Positions 43,301 to 54,200 of a stretch of DNA of 64,000 bases are shown here, in pieces. Both the position numbers and the translations under genes were made by a program. The notes under the pieces are model-generated. The model was not told the origin of the DNA. It made no database searches and worked only from the letters and a program-made list of their open reading frames with translations. Source of the DNA: JAGOMW01 sp964644075 (GTDB lineage Bacteria > Patescibacteriota > Gracilibacteria > BD1-5 > UBA2023); assembly GCA_964644075.1 (NCBI GenBank), contig CAZXUQ010000001.1:1-64000 (forward strand), given 5' to 3'. How positions within the stretch are numbered: the stretch's first letter is position 1; every line of letters begins with the position of its first letter.

Positions 43301-44200
43301 ATTAGAACCAGCTGTGCTGATATTTGGTTGAGTATTATTTCCGATAAATATATTGTTGTTTCCTGAGATAAATGTCGATCATGCGAGATTACCGATACCA
43401 ATATTTCCATCACCACTTGTCAGAGCAGAGAGAGCCCCATATCAGATAGCGGTATCTGTTGTGCCTGAGACATTGACTCAGAGGGCATTCCATCCAAATA
43501 CCGTGTTTGAGATGGTGTTTCCAGGACCTCGACCTAGTCTGAGACTATTGAGGAGGATATCACCAATGATATCGAGTTTTACAGTCGCACTCGGAGTAGC
43601 AGTACCAATACCGATAGATGTACCATTGTCGAAGATTTGGGAAAGTGTGAGACCATTCCCACTCGTTCAAAATTTTGTAAGATAATCCTGGGTTCCTCAT
43701 GTGATACCACTCGCTGAATATGTACCAGAAAAGCTCGCAGCCCAGTAAGCATTACCACTAGCATCAGATATGAGCACGTTTCCAGAAGCAGCGCCTGTCG
43801 GGAGTCGTATTCATAGAAAATTCCCAGTTCCTGCTACATCTAAGAGGTATGATGGGGATTGCATCCCGATACCGACATTTGTAGCATTGTTATAGATGAG
43901 ATTCGTTCTGACCCAGTCAGTTCCATTGAATCTGATCGTATCACCGGCTGTTTGCCCAGAGAGAAAGAGTCCTGAACTCACAGGAGATACACATATCGGG
44001 ACTCCCGTAGAGGTAAATCATCAGATTACCTGACCATAGGTATCACAGTCGCTTCCATAGTTCGCAAAAATATTATCGAAATAGTTTCGATACGTACCTC
44101 ACGTCATCTCACCAGGAGGAGCTACTGTCGGATACGATAGCGCTCATGCAAATGGAGCAAGCGAAAGAAGGAGAAAAAAAGAAAAAAACCGTGCTTTCAT
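37388..44200 (-). CDS. giant secreted YadA-head/tail-fibre-like repeat protein (2270 residues)
   Basis: One uninterrupted 2270-codon frame exists only if TGA is Gly; about a hundred in-frame TGA are present. The signal peptide is MKARFFSFFLLLSLAPFAGA. Repeated units then follow: (i) VGIGTATPGAKLEVNGQVKI, with SNPxxKLxV-like spacer turns; (ii) GSFSGFRLPTGSSNGYILTSDASGNASW; (iii) YadA-head-like NTALGYNTAV, GYQSLY and SQLNIGNWIYG near the C-terminus. Two Cys-containing non-repeat domains sit near residues 1160-1280 and 1640-1740. The C-terminus (TATAYTCTGLPAST..CRPNG..CMWMQ) is Cys-rich and no chaperone or membrane anchor is seen. It is likely a trimeric adhesin or fibre. The partner gene 44212 lies 11 bases upstream. 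Confidence 0.85.
38521..38723 (-). repeat. 203-bp direct repeat, copy 1
   Basis: This stretch is identical by eye to 39832-40034 (offset 1311). It lies within the giant gene and encodes a YadA-head-like block ending SQLNIGNWIYG-type. Confidence 0.85.
39832..40034 (-). repeat. 203-bp direct repeat, copy 2
   Basis: This is the second copy of the 38521-38723 repeat, in the same reading frame. Confidence 0.85.
40981..41238 (-). repeat. 258-bp direct repeat, copy 1
   Basis: This stretch is identical by eye to 41947-42204 (offset 966). It covers the SFSGFRLPTG unit boundary and the following head-like unit. Confidence 0.88.
41947..42204 (-). repeat. 258-bp direct repeat, copy 2
   Basis: This is the second copy of the 40981-41238 repeat. 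Partial diverged copies also occur near 39730-39830 and 42650-42780. Confidence 0.88.
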
Positions 44201-44211
44201 AAAGAGAAAGG

Positions 44212-45558
44212 TTATTGGAGTACGTTAGCGATACCTGGGGGCGGATCATTCGAGAGTTCGGGGTTATAGTCGATTATCATAGATGCAGCATTAAATCGAG
44301 GATCATTGTAGGGAACGGATTTTTGAGTGGTATCAGTCGGATCATACGCACGGAAATAGTTAAAATCAAATATCTGTGCGATCGTTGGAGTACAGTCATT
44401 TATCACCACAGGACAGACAGAGGGTGACTGGAGTGATCCACCGATTGTATTTTTCGATATCATAGCTCACTTGAGGTAGAGTTGGTTTTGTGGGATATTC
44501 CATACTCACGCTGCGACATATGGCACGATTGCTCAAGTAGCAGTTTTGTAGCCAGAGTAGATAGTTCCTTCGGCATAGATGAAACCATAGATGCGTTTCA
44601 CGTTTTCCCCGACGATGACATTTCCTCCATTTCCATTTTCATCCTTGAGTACGATAAATGCTCGTTTTGTATTCGCACTATCACCGATAAAATATGGAGA
44701 AGTTGTAGAGTCTAGAAGAAGATCATGTCACTTTATGATGATTGTTTTTTTACCTGTAGGCCATATCCATCATCAGAGCCCAGTATCGTAATCACTACTA
44801 TCATGGAGAAAAAACTCAAAAGAGTTGGTATCGTCTGTGAGTGTAGCATATGGGATATTACGAGTCATCAGAGCGATATTTTTTCTGATGTTATTGAGCA
44901 TCTCAGAGTGATTGATCGAGCTAAATATATATCCCACCTGCTGGTTTGGTAGGTTGTAGATGCGTGTACCAGCGATATTCCCGATGACGGCAATACGTCC
45001 GATAAAGTTAAGTCCGATACCATCGAGGAGTACTCATGTTTGTGAAGTGATAGTCAATGGTGTCGATGTAGTCGCATAAAATGGTACCCATCCGAGTGCC
45101 TCACTATGTCCAAATCACTCTATGAGTCCACTTGCAGGATTATAGTATACTCCTGAGCCACCATCGATCCACGCGCCAGAGAAAGCGATCCATCCAGCAT
45201 TCTCACTCCAGGCATATCCAGTGAGAGGACAGACGATATTTGGATTTTTAAATACCTGATCATCACAGAGTACTCTTGCCTTCTCAACTGAAGCAACTTC
45301 ATGGTTAAATATTCCCCATCAAACATTTCCGAGCCAAAAAGCTCCAGAAAGATATCCATCAGCATCCACGCCAGCAGTATAGCCACTATTCGTTGTCCCG
45401 ATATCAAAACTCACCTTTCCAGGATGCCCTCCAGTCCAGGTATCAAGTGGCTCAAAGTATCACCGCATACGGAAAAATTTCCCTACCCCAGCAGCATCAA
45501 GTGCAATGAGGACAAAGAACAGAGAGAATATGATCGCAAAGAAAATTTTACGATTCAT
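44212..45558 (-). CDS. secreted partner protein of the giant fibre, paralog 1
   Basis: This 448-residue protein has an N-terminal signal anchor (KIFFAIIFSLFFVLIALDAAG). VSFDIGTTNSGYTAGVDADGYLSG opens the mature part. Two Y-x-WSENAGWI/ALGWV-type motifs follow, then a helical middle with NIRKNIALMTRN. A beta-rich part has FIVLKDENGNGGNVIVG and IYAEGTIYSG, and the end is FDFNYFRAYD..IIDYNPELSNDPPPGIANVLQ. It is clearly paralogous to the gene at 55611, which has the same motif order and ending. Both precede a giant fibre gene. The early hydrophobic helix could be a prepilin-like N-terminus, but a canonical processing site is not evident. UGA is abundant. Confidence 0.78.
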
Positions 45559-45676
45559 AAAAAATGAATAGGATAGAAAAAGACTATCCCCGATTATAGA
45601 GAAAAGAAAGAGAAAATCACGAGAAAAACTCTTACAGAAAAGCCAGTCTATTGTATCGTATAACTTTTTTGCTCAT

Positions 45677-46420
45677 ATGCCTATATTTACAGTCGACATT
45701 TTCAGTATCCAGATCAGTCCTACATGGTATGGACTCATGTATGCTTTTTGATTTAGTATCTGCTATTTTTGGATGTACAAAAAGAGCAATCTCTCACAAA
45801 ATCTCCTCGATACACTCCTTATGTACGTTTTTTTCGGGGTAATCATGGGTGGACGACTTGGTTATGTCATACTCTATGATTTTTCCTACTATATTCATAA
45901 TTTAGAAAAAATATTTTTTATCTGGCAAGGGGGTATGAGTTTTCACGGTGGCCTTTTGTGAGTTATTTTTTCTATTTTTCTCTTCTCTCGGATCTATAAA
46001 ATCCAGTTTTTTGAGCTAACTGATACACTTGCGCTCATCATCCCGATAGCACTCTGACTGGGTCGTGTCGGAAACTATATCAATGGCGAACTTCTCTGAT
46101 ATTTTCCCTATAGCGGACCTCTCGCGATCGAGAAATCTGGAGTCTCATATTTTCCGAGCACACTTCTTGAGATGCTCCTCGAAGGTATTGGACTGTTTCT
46201 AGTCATGTATGCGCTCTCGAGGAAAAAAAGAAATCTCGGATTTCTCTCTGGAGCATTTCTCTTTTTTTATGGAATAATACGCATCTTCATAGAGTTTTTT
46301 CGTCTTCCTGATGCACACATCGGATATCTTTTTTCGAGCTCATGGATAACTCTCGGGATGCTCTATAGCATACCGATGATCGTAGTAGGACTATTTCTTA
46401 TGCGGTTTGCTCATCGATAA
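45677..46420 (+). CDS. lgt: prolipoprotein diacylglyceryl transferase
   Basis: This 247-residue membrane enzyme transfers diacylglycerol to the lipobox cysteine of prolipoproteins. Seven hydrophobic helices are visible, as are GGRLGYVILYD, WQGGMSFHGGLLG and the Lgt signature GLGRVGNYINGELLG, with the catalytic His and Arg/Asn/Glu region. UGA provides Gly at AFGFS, LLGVI, LGLGR and LLGYF. The length is slightly shorter than typical (260-290). It is divergent from 44212, and its last 23 bases overlap the end of the convergent LemA-like gene. Confidence 0.92.
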
Positions 46421-46919
46421 GAGGATATCTTTTCCCTGGAAGGAGATAACCGATAAGGGTCATATTTTTTATATGCACATATCTATTCCAGAGGGAAAAA
46501 GTAGTATTGAGCTCGTGAAATGCACACTTCATATCTCGCTCATGGTCGATGATAAAGTCGCGAATATAGAGAAAATATTCTTGTTTCTGAAGTTCTGGGA
46601 TCTGCTGAGAGAGTTGCATGAGAAAGAGAAAGTTTCTCTGGATCTCAGAGTTATGAATGAGGATATCATAGACACTTCCCTGAGACTCGACGATAGATTT
46701 GGTATGGACGTCTGTAAGCGGGGAAAATGCCTCATTTTTTGCAACATATGGACGCATTGATTCGATGAGAGCTGGTATTTTAGAAATCTTTTTCCCAAAA
46801 AGAGTAAGCACATGGTCTTCTGCATTCTTGACACGACGAGAGAAATAGATATAACTCCCTATATAGAGCGCCATACCGACAAAAATCAAAACAAGAACTG
46901 TATAAAAAATAACCTGCAT
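46398..46919 (-). CDS. LemA-like protein
   Basis: This 173-residue protein has one N-terminal transmembrane helix (VIFYTVLVLIFVGMALYIGSYIYF). A four-helix-bundle-like domain of the LemA type follows: NAEDHVLTLFGKKISKIPALIESMRPYVAKNEA, IPELQKQEYFLYIRDFIIDHERDM and FSLWNRYVHIKNMTLIGYLLPG. The usual N..L..R..lIPNLV spacing is recognisable although the residues are divergent. No UGA is used. The function of LemA proteins is unknown; they sit outside the membrane. Confidence 0.65.
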   Translation of the reverse strand: MQVIFYTVLVLIFVGMALYIGSYIYFSRRVKNAEDHVLTLFGKKISKIPALIESMRPYVAKNEAFSPLTDVHTKSIVESQGSVYDILIHNSEIQRNFLFLMQLSQQIPELQKQEYFLYIRDFIIDHERDMKCAFHELNTTFSLWNRYVHIKNMTLIGYLLPGKRYPLIDEQTA

Positions 46920-46978
46920 AGAAACACTATAAAAAACGATTTCTCTTTTGCAAACTTTTTTCTAAAGAAACCCCTCTC

Positions 46979-48382
46979 ATGAAACGCGCGAAAATCATCG
47001 AATCCGTCTGACTCCCCATCATCGAGATCGTCTTTTTGATTTCGATATTTTTCTTTGCCTACTACCTCCGAAGTGTGACAGACTGGATACCGTTTAAGCA
47101 ATTACCTATCCCCTATATTTCGAAGGAGCAATTTATTCCTTTTGTCATATCAGGAGTGGTTCTCTGGTGTATTATATTTGCTACAGGATGACTCTACAGT
47201 CTCGATCAGCGACGATCTATTTTCGAGGAGATACAGTGACTTCTTTGGAGGAGTTTTCTCTGGTTTCTTTTTTATATAGGGTTTGTCTATCTTTCTCTTG
47301 GTTTTATATTTACACGAGAGATACCGAGACTTATCATACTCTATGTGTGGTTACTCTGAACCACTATGAGTATACTCATACGGGTATGAGTATACATCAT
47401 AAAAAAAATCCTTTATAAAAAAAATATCATAAAACGTGACACTATAATCATCCTCGGGCAAGAGTGATCCATAGAAATCCCTGAGACATACAACGTCATA
47501 TATACGACTGATAGAGAAGAAATCCGTCTCTATCTACGAGAGAGAGAAATCGAAACTCTCCTCATCGCAGATACGAAATATCTCAAAGATAGTGAAGAAC
47601 TCTCTCGTCTCGCCGCTATTTACGGAACAGCATTTGCCTACCCAAAAATCCTCGATGGAGGAGATATATCACGCTATGATCGATTTATCGGCGATACTCT
47701 CGTCGTCGAGTCTCGCGCTACGTCTATCGGTGCATGGGAACGTATCATAAAGAGAGTATTTGATATCGTTATCGCGCTCTCATCCCTCATCCTCCTCTCT
47801 CCTATACTCATCCTCATAGCTATAGCGATCAAGGTAGAAGATCCGAGTGGTCCTGTGATCTACAAAAATCGTCGTGTGGGATTTGCGTGAAAAGAATTTT
47901 TTCTCTATAAATTCCGCTATATGTACTGGAAATACTCGATCAAAGATAGCTATGGTATAGAAAACTCCAAAGATAGCGCTCTCGCCTACGAAGAAAAACT
48001 CAAAAAGAATGCAGATACACGAGAAGGTCCTCTCTACAAGATCAAAGATGATCCTCGAAAAACTCGGGTTGGCAAAATTATCGAGAGACTTTCCCTCGAT
48101 GAACTCCCTCAGTTTTTCAACGTCCTCATAGGAAATATGTCGTTTATCTGACCACGCCCACACCAGCCTCGCGAAGTGGAGAACTACCAAGAGCACCACT
48201 ACCAGGTCCTCACCGTAAAACCTGGTATCACTGGTATGGCACAGGTTTCATGAAGAGAAAAAAACTCATTTGAAGATGAGGTACGCTATGATCGCTACTA
48301 TATCGAGCACTACTCACCTCTTCTCGATATCATGATACTCCTGCGGACCTTCTTCGTTGTGATCGCTCGAGCTTTCCGATAA
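46979..48382 (+). CDS. polyprenyl glycosylphosphotransferase (WbaP/bacterial sugar transferase family)
   Basis: This 467-residue enzyme starts surface glycan synthesis by moving a sugar-1-phosphate onto undecaprenyl phosphate. It has four N-terminal transmembrane helices, a cytosolic middle domain (IILGQEGSIEIPETYNVIYTTD), then the catalytic domain after a fifth hydrophobic segment. That domain has VFDIVIALSSLILLSPI, PVIYKNRRVGFAGKEFFLYKFR, SLDELPQFFNVL, GPRPHQP and KPGITGMAQVSGR. UGA encodes the Gly of GPRP, GFAGKEF and VSGR. The sugar is unknown. It suggests the cell makes its own surface polysaccharide. The end of the gene is followed seven bases on by a promoter for valS. Confidence 0.9.
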
Positions 48383-48388
48383 AAAGAT

Positions 48389-48416
48389 TTGGAAATAGCG
48401 GTTTTCTCCATATAAT
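48389..48416 (+). promoter_or_regulatory. promoter of the valS leader
   Basis: TTGGAA (48389-48394), a 16-base spacer and TATAAT (48411-48416) are seven bases after the previous gene. The leader-peptide ATG lies six bases beyond the -10 box, so the transcript probably begins with it. Confidence 0.7.
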
Positions 48417-48422
48417 CATCCC

Positions 48423-48461
48423 ATGCGTATCTCTCCTCTCTCATCTGTGGTACTACTCTAG
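48423..48461 (+). CDS. valS leader peptide MRISPLSSVVLL
   Basis: This is a 12-codon ORF ending in TAG, placed at the presumed transcription start. Its two adjacent valine codons (GTG GTA, 48447-48452) are followed by two leucine codons. They lie between the first and second pairing segments of the attenuator, exactly where a stalled ribosome would decide the fold. The peptide itself need not have a function. It is too short for ordinary gene callers. The position directly upstream of valyl-tRNA synthetase makes the valine codons meaningful. Confidence 0.75.
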   Translation: MRISPLSSVVLL

Positions 48462-48507
48462 TCGGAGAGGTGATACTATCCTCTCCATTTTGGGGAGGAT
48501 TTTTTTA
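48431..48507 (+). promoter_or_regulatory. ribosome-mediated transcription attenuator of valS
   Basis: There are four segments. Segment 1 is CCTCTCT (48435-48441), segment 2 GGAGAGG (48464-48470), segment 3 CCTCTCC (48480-48486) and segment 4 GGGGAGG (48492-48498), followed by ATTTTTTT. Segment 1 can pair with 2 (7 bp, one G-U), 2 with 3 (7 bp, antiterminator), and 3 with 4 (the extended 9-bp terminator ATCCTCTCC/GGGGAGGAT, 48478-48500). A ribosome stalled at the Val codons covers segment 1 and frees 2 to pair with 3, which allows read-through. A ribosome reaching the TAG covers segment 2 and favours the terminator. Control by charged tRNA-Val is an inference. Confidence 0.75.
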
Positions 48508-48519
48508 ACACATATTCTT

Positions 48520-51168
48520 ATGTCAGAATTCCCAAAACAATACGATCCAAAAATCGCAGAAAAAGAAATCCAAATGCTCTGGAAAGAAAAAAATGCTTTT
48601 GCGCCGATGCCTTCTCGTACTGGCAATACTTTCTATATACCCATCCCACCACCCAATGTCACTGGAAATCTCCACATCTGACATGCACTCACGCTCACAC
48701 TCGAGGATATCATGACTCGTTATCATCGCATGAAGGGTGACGATACTCTCTGGGTACCAGGGACCGATCATGCTGGTATAGCGACCCAGGCGCAGGTAGA
48801 AAAACGTCTCGAGAGTCAGGGAACATCGAGAAAAAACCTCGGAAGAGAAAAATTTCTCGACGCTTGTCGAGAGTGGGTCACAGAGTATGGTGGAAATATC
48901 CAGAAACAAATGGACATGATGTGAGCATCTGTCTCATGGGAACATGAACGTTATACATTTGATGAAAAATCCAATCATCTCGTGGAAGAGACATTTGTCG
49001 AGCTCTATAATCGTGGACTTATATACCGATGAGAGTATATGGTAAACTATTCTCCTGTCCTTGAGTCAGTGATATCTGATATCGAAGTGGAGTATCAGGA
49101 ACTCGATGAGAAAATGTACTATGTAAATTATTTTGTATCAGGAAGTGATAAGGAAATCATGGTCGCAACGACTCGACCAGAGACGATGCTCGCAGACCAG
49201 GCCATCGCAGTCCATCCGAAAGATAAGCGGTATAAAAAACTCATCGGAAAATCTGTCGTGCTCCCGATCGTCAACAAAGATATCCCCATCGTCGCAGATG
49301 AGATGGTCGATATGGAATTCGGAACAGGGGCGGTCAAAATCACTCCAGCACACGACCCAAATGATTTCGAGTTCGCAAAACGCCACAATATCCGCACAAA
49401 CTATACTGTGATCGATCGCAGTGGCTACATGACAAAAGAGGCATGACCGTTTGCAGGACAACTCGCGACAGGAGAGGCTCGAGAAAATATCGTCGAACTC
49501 CTCAGAGCAAAGTGAAATCTCGTCCGCACAGAGCCATATCGTCATAAAGTAGGATTTTGTAGCCGAGGAAAATGTCGTGTCGAGTCTGTCGTTTCTACTC
49601 AGTGGTTCGTCCGAGCTGGAAAAATGGCAGAAAAAGTAATCGCAGGATATAAGAAAAAGGAATTTTATATAACTCCTGAGAGGTATGGGAAGATATTTGA
49701 AGACTGGATCTACAATCTCCGTGACTGGTGTATTTCTCGTCAGCTCTGGTGGGGACATCAGATCCCAGCCTACTATCACAAGGAAACTGGTGAACTCCTC
49801 GGAGTCACTCGCGATCCGAGCGAACTCGAGGCAAAATACGGAAAAGAAAATATCATCCGCGATGCCGATGTCCTCGATACTTGGTTTTCATCAGGACTCT
49901 GGCCATTTTCAGTACTGGACTTTGATTTCTCCGAGGCAAGCGAACTCATGAAGCGATACTACCCTGCCAATGTCCTCGAAACCGGTCATGATATTCTCTT
50001 TTTCTGGGTGATACGTATGCTCCTCATGGGGTATGAGATAACAGGAGAGGCACCATTTCGTGAGATCTATCTCCATGGGCTCGTCCTCGATGAACATGGG
50101 AAGAAGATGAGCAAAAGCTGGGGGAATGTGATCAATCCTCTCGAAGTGATCGAAAAATACTCTGCTGATGCTCTCCGTCTCGCTCTGGTCCTCGGAAATA
50201 CCCCAGGAAATAACCTCAACTTCTCACTGCGCGAAGTGGAGGAGTACGGCTTATTTCTCAATAAACTCTGGAATATCGTCCGATTTGTCTCGATGAATAT
50301 CGGGACAGTAGAGCTCTCTCGCAGTGAGCTCGAGAAAAAAATCTCGAAAGAAAAAACATCCCTTCTCCCCTATGAGCGCTGGATTATCTCTCGTCTCTCA
50401 CATATCAGAGAAAAACTCAGTACTGGCATGGAAGAGTCTATGTTCTCGATCTCTGGCATGGATCTCATCGCATTTATCCGAGATGAGTTTGCCGACTTCG
50501 CGATCGAGGCGTACAAGATCGAGAAAGATCGCAGTACTCTCTGACGTGAAGTCATGAGTCTCTGTCTCATCGATATACTGACACTCCTCCATCCATATGC
50601 TCCACATATCACTGAGCGCCTCTATGGTCTCATGACAGAGGGTGAGATCCTCACGACGAGTGAGTGGCCACTCACTCTCGCTATGCGCGAAGAGAGTGAA
50701 GAAGCATCGATGACTCGGATATTTGATATCGTACGTACGATACGCAACATCCGTGCAGAATCATGAGTAAAACCAGGCGAATATCGCAATACTATCCTCG
50801 TGACTCCTCCTATATATGAGTCTGCCCTTACAGAAAATATCTCTCTCATGCAGGGACTTGCTCGTATAGCAGAACTCTCTATCGAGAGAAAGTCTCCAAA
50901 ATGACTCGGATATGCATACGGTGTCACTGATGGTATCGAGATCTATGTCGATGCTCATATCGACGAGAGCAAAAAAGAGGAGGAAAAAAGCCGACTCAGT
51001 TCCCAGATCGATGAAAAACGAACCTATATCCTCACTCAGAAAGCTAAGCTTGCCAATAGCGCATTCGTCTCCAATGCTCCAGACAAAGTCGTCAGGCTCG
51101 AGATGGAAAAACTCCACAAAGCTGAAGATGAACTCATGAAGCTGGAGGAAAAATATAAAACACTCTAG
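48520..51168 (+). CDS. valS: valyl-tRNA synthetase
   Basis: This 882-residue class I synthetase has the HIGH motif at 52-55 (NLHIGHA), where the Gly is encoded by TGA. The editing domain has TTRPETMLADQAIAVHP and EFGTGAVKITPAHDPNDFEFA. SRQLWWGHQIPAYY and DVLDTWFSSGLWP follow, then KMSKS at 529-533 (GKKMSKSWGNVINP). The anticodon-binding domain and a C-terminal coiled coil (DESKKEEEKSRLSSQIDEKR) complete it. The length is typical for ValRS. At least eight UGA codons join what would be five fragments. Expression is probably set by the leader attenuator just upstream. Confidence 0.97.
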
Positions 51169-51187
51169 CCTATCTCTCATATAAAAA

Positions 51188-51216
51188 AAATCCTTCCGTA
51201 TCGGAAGGATTTTTTA
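51188..51216 (+). terminator. bidirectional intrinsic terminator
   Basis: TCCTTCCG-TAT-CGGAAGGA is a perfect 8-bp stem with a T run on both strands. It ends valS and the convergent giant gene at 51226. Confidence 0.88.
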
Positions 51217-51225
51217 TTGCCAAGC

Positions 51226-54200
51226 TTATTGTAACTTCGCTTCGATAACTTCTAGACGAGACTTGAGTTCTCGATTTTCTTTTTCGAGTTCTTCGATTTT
51301 CTTATCCTGAAGGTCATTTTTGTTTGCAAGTTCCTTGATTGCTTCGATGATCGGTCAGATAAAGTGTTCATATCTCACACCGAGTTTTTTCTTAGCTCCA
51401 GTAGCAAACGCCTCTACGAGCTCTGGGAATACCTTTTCTACATCTTGAGCAACGAGTCCTATATCGTACTTTCCTGGAGTGAGCCCGTATGCTTTTGCTT
51501 CATTATTGAGTGTCCATGAAACTCAATTTAAGCGCCTCAGTTTAGAAAGTGAATTCTCTAGTGGTAATATATTATCCTTAAGAGATCTGTCTGACACCCA
51601 GTTCATATAAGCATATTGTCATCCAGCGAAGACGTTACTTGCTGTAGCAAATCAGTATACTCACGCGTAAATGCTATTGTTGATAGTAGTATTCGCACTC
51701 GTGTCTATCTGTATAGCTATAACTCAACCAGGACCTGTACCTGTAGCGGTGAAGTTTTCTTTAAAGATACGTAGTGTACCAGCACTGTTATCAAAGTTCC
51801 ACATGTTCGTCGATGCTGATGGGAGAGTAAGTCTCTCTGTAGCTGTTCATCCAGAATACCCCAGACGGAACTGTCCACGTAGATCGAGTTTGGATCATGG
51901 TGTGGATGTACCGATTCATATACTTGATCAGCTATCTACCATACTACCAGTACCTAGAGCAGTTCCCGAGGTCCATCTAGCAATATAGTTTGCTTGACCA
52001 CCAGAGAGTCCTGGCGTTTGCCAACTTGCAAGTCCTGCAGCATCACTTGTCAGTACTTTGTTAGCTCAAGGAGAACCTCAAGTAATTTTTATTTGTCATG
52101 CAACCTCAAGCATAGCTGTAGGATTCTGGTTGCCAATACCTATATTTCAACCTGATCAATAAATCCAGTTACCAATATTAAGGTAATTTGATTTATTAGA
52201 TATTCATAATTCTGTATTAGCTCATATAATTATGTTGTTATCTCATGATATACCAAATCACGCTTGATTTCCGATTACTGTATTATTTGATCCTGTGGCG
52301 TTCGAGTAAAGCGCTCCGACTCAAAGAGCTGTATTTCAGTTTCCTGTCGTATTAGTTCACATAACTCCATTACCAAAGGCTGAGTTATCATAGCCTGTCG
52401 TATTAGATGGAAGATTATAATATCCAACGCTTGTATTATCATAACCTGTCGAAGATGGTAAAGCGTATCATACTATTACATTTGTAAAGTTATTTCACGG
52501 TCAGGTTCAAATGCGAACATTATTGATGAGAGCATCTCATCATGAAACCTCAAGCCTATAAGATGGGGAGCTTGTACCGATACCAACATTTCACGTACCT
52601 ACAGTCGTACCAGTAGTAGTAAGGTTTGTTGCATAAATAAGATTTCCTATATTTAGAATATTATTAGAACTAGTACTTGGAGTATCTATATCATAACCAA
52701 TGACGATATTTTTACTTCCTGTAGTGACAGCATCCCCCGCCTGGTATCAGAGAAGGATATTATTTCATCCCGTCGTTACAGCTGATCCAGCTTGATATCA
52801 TAAAAAGGTATTATTTGATGATGTTTGAAGCAAAACTCAGGCATTGTATCAAATGATAGTATTGTTACTATTCGTATATCATGCTCATTTGCCCGCATTT
52901 CATCAAATCGCAGTATTATAGTGTCCTCCGTAGTTTTGTCCCCAAGCATTTGTTCCGACAGCCACATTATTTGATCCTGTTGAGCTCCAACCCATAGAGC
53001 CAACACCGACACCAACATTGTAGCTTCCTGTAGAGTTTGACCCCATTCATCCGATCGCCACATTTTGTTGTCAGAGCGTATTCCAGTACATAGCACGTCA
53101 TCCGATAGCTATATTATAGGTACCTCCATCATTGGTTGTATCTCCAGCGTTATTATAGAGCGCCTCCCATCCGATCGCTACGTTTCATGCGGAAACAGTA
53201 TTATTTTGTAGAGCTCATTTTCCTATAGCCACTCATCAAAATCCTGTTGTGTTATTCTGCATTGCTCACTCACCTACTGCGACATTGTATGTTCCTGGGT
53301 TTACATAAAATCATCTCAATGCACCATTGAATGATGGTGCTCCTGAGGCGCTATTGAGAGCACTCACTCAAAATGCAGTATTTCCTGAGAGTTGACCATT
53401 TCACTTTCAGACGGTAAGTGTATTAATACGAGCTTCGCCATTTACTTCTAATTTTTGACTTGGATTAGATATTCAGATACCGATATTTCCACTATTTCCA
53501 TATATCCAGTTACCGATATTGAGTTGATTTGAGGATGTGTTTCAGACATTTGGCTGGACGTTGTATCCGATGAAGATATTGGAGTCTCATGATGTCAGAT
53601 TATATCCAGCATTTTGTCAGAGTGCAGTGTTAGAGTTTCATTTACTCGTATAGAGTGCCGCTTGTCAGACTGCGACATTATTTGATCAGCCGGTGTTCGT
53701 ATAGAGAACATTGTCACCAAGTCCTGTATTATTACTTCAAGTAGTATACATGAGAGCATTATTTCCAACACCAGTATTTTTTACACCAGTTTTATTTTCA
53801 TGAAGAGCAAAATATCCGATTGCCGTATTGTCTCATCCAGTAGTATTGAAGTAGAGAGCCTCTCTTCCCATGGCTACATTATTGTTACCAGATGTATTTG
53901 AATTCAGGACAGCCACTCAGAGAGCAGTGTTACTGCTTCATCATGAGTTTGTAGTCATAGCTCAAAATCAGACTGCCGTGTTGTCTGTACCTGTCGTATT
54001 GCTATAGAGAGCAGAACCACCGATCGCCATATTTCGACCTCCAGTCAGATTAGGACCACCGAGGGCATTTAAACCGATAGCGAAATTCGTATAATACGAA
54101 GTATTACTGTATCTCAGAGCACTGGCACCGATAGCGACATCGATTGCTGAGTTGGCGCTACTCGCAGCCTCCGTACCGATGATAACTTTACCTGCAACAG

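Noticed and set aside
48383..48520. T-box riboswitch before valS (GTGGTAC resembles the T-box sequence)
   Set aside because: The leader is too short for a specifier stem I, and the GTGGTA is explained as the two Val codons of the leader peptide.
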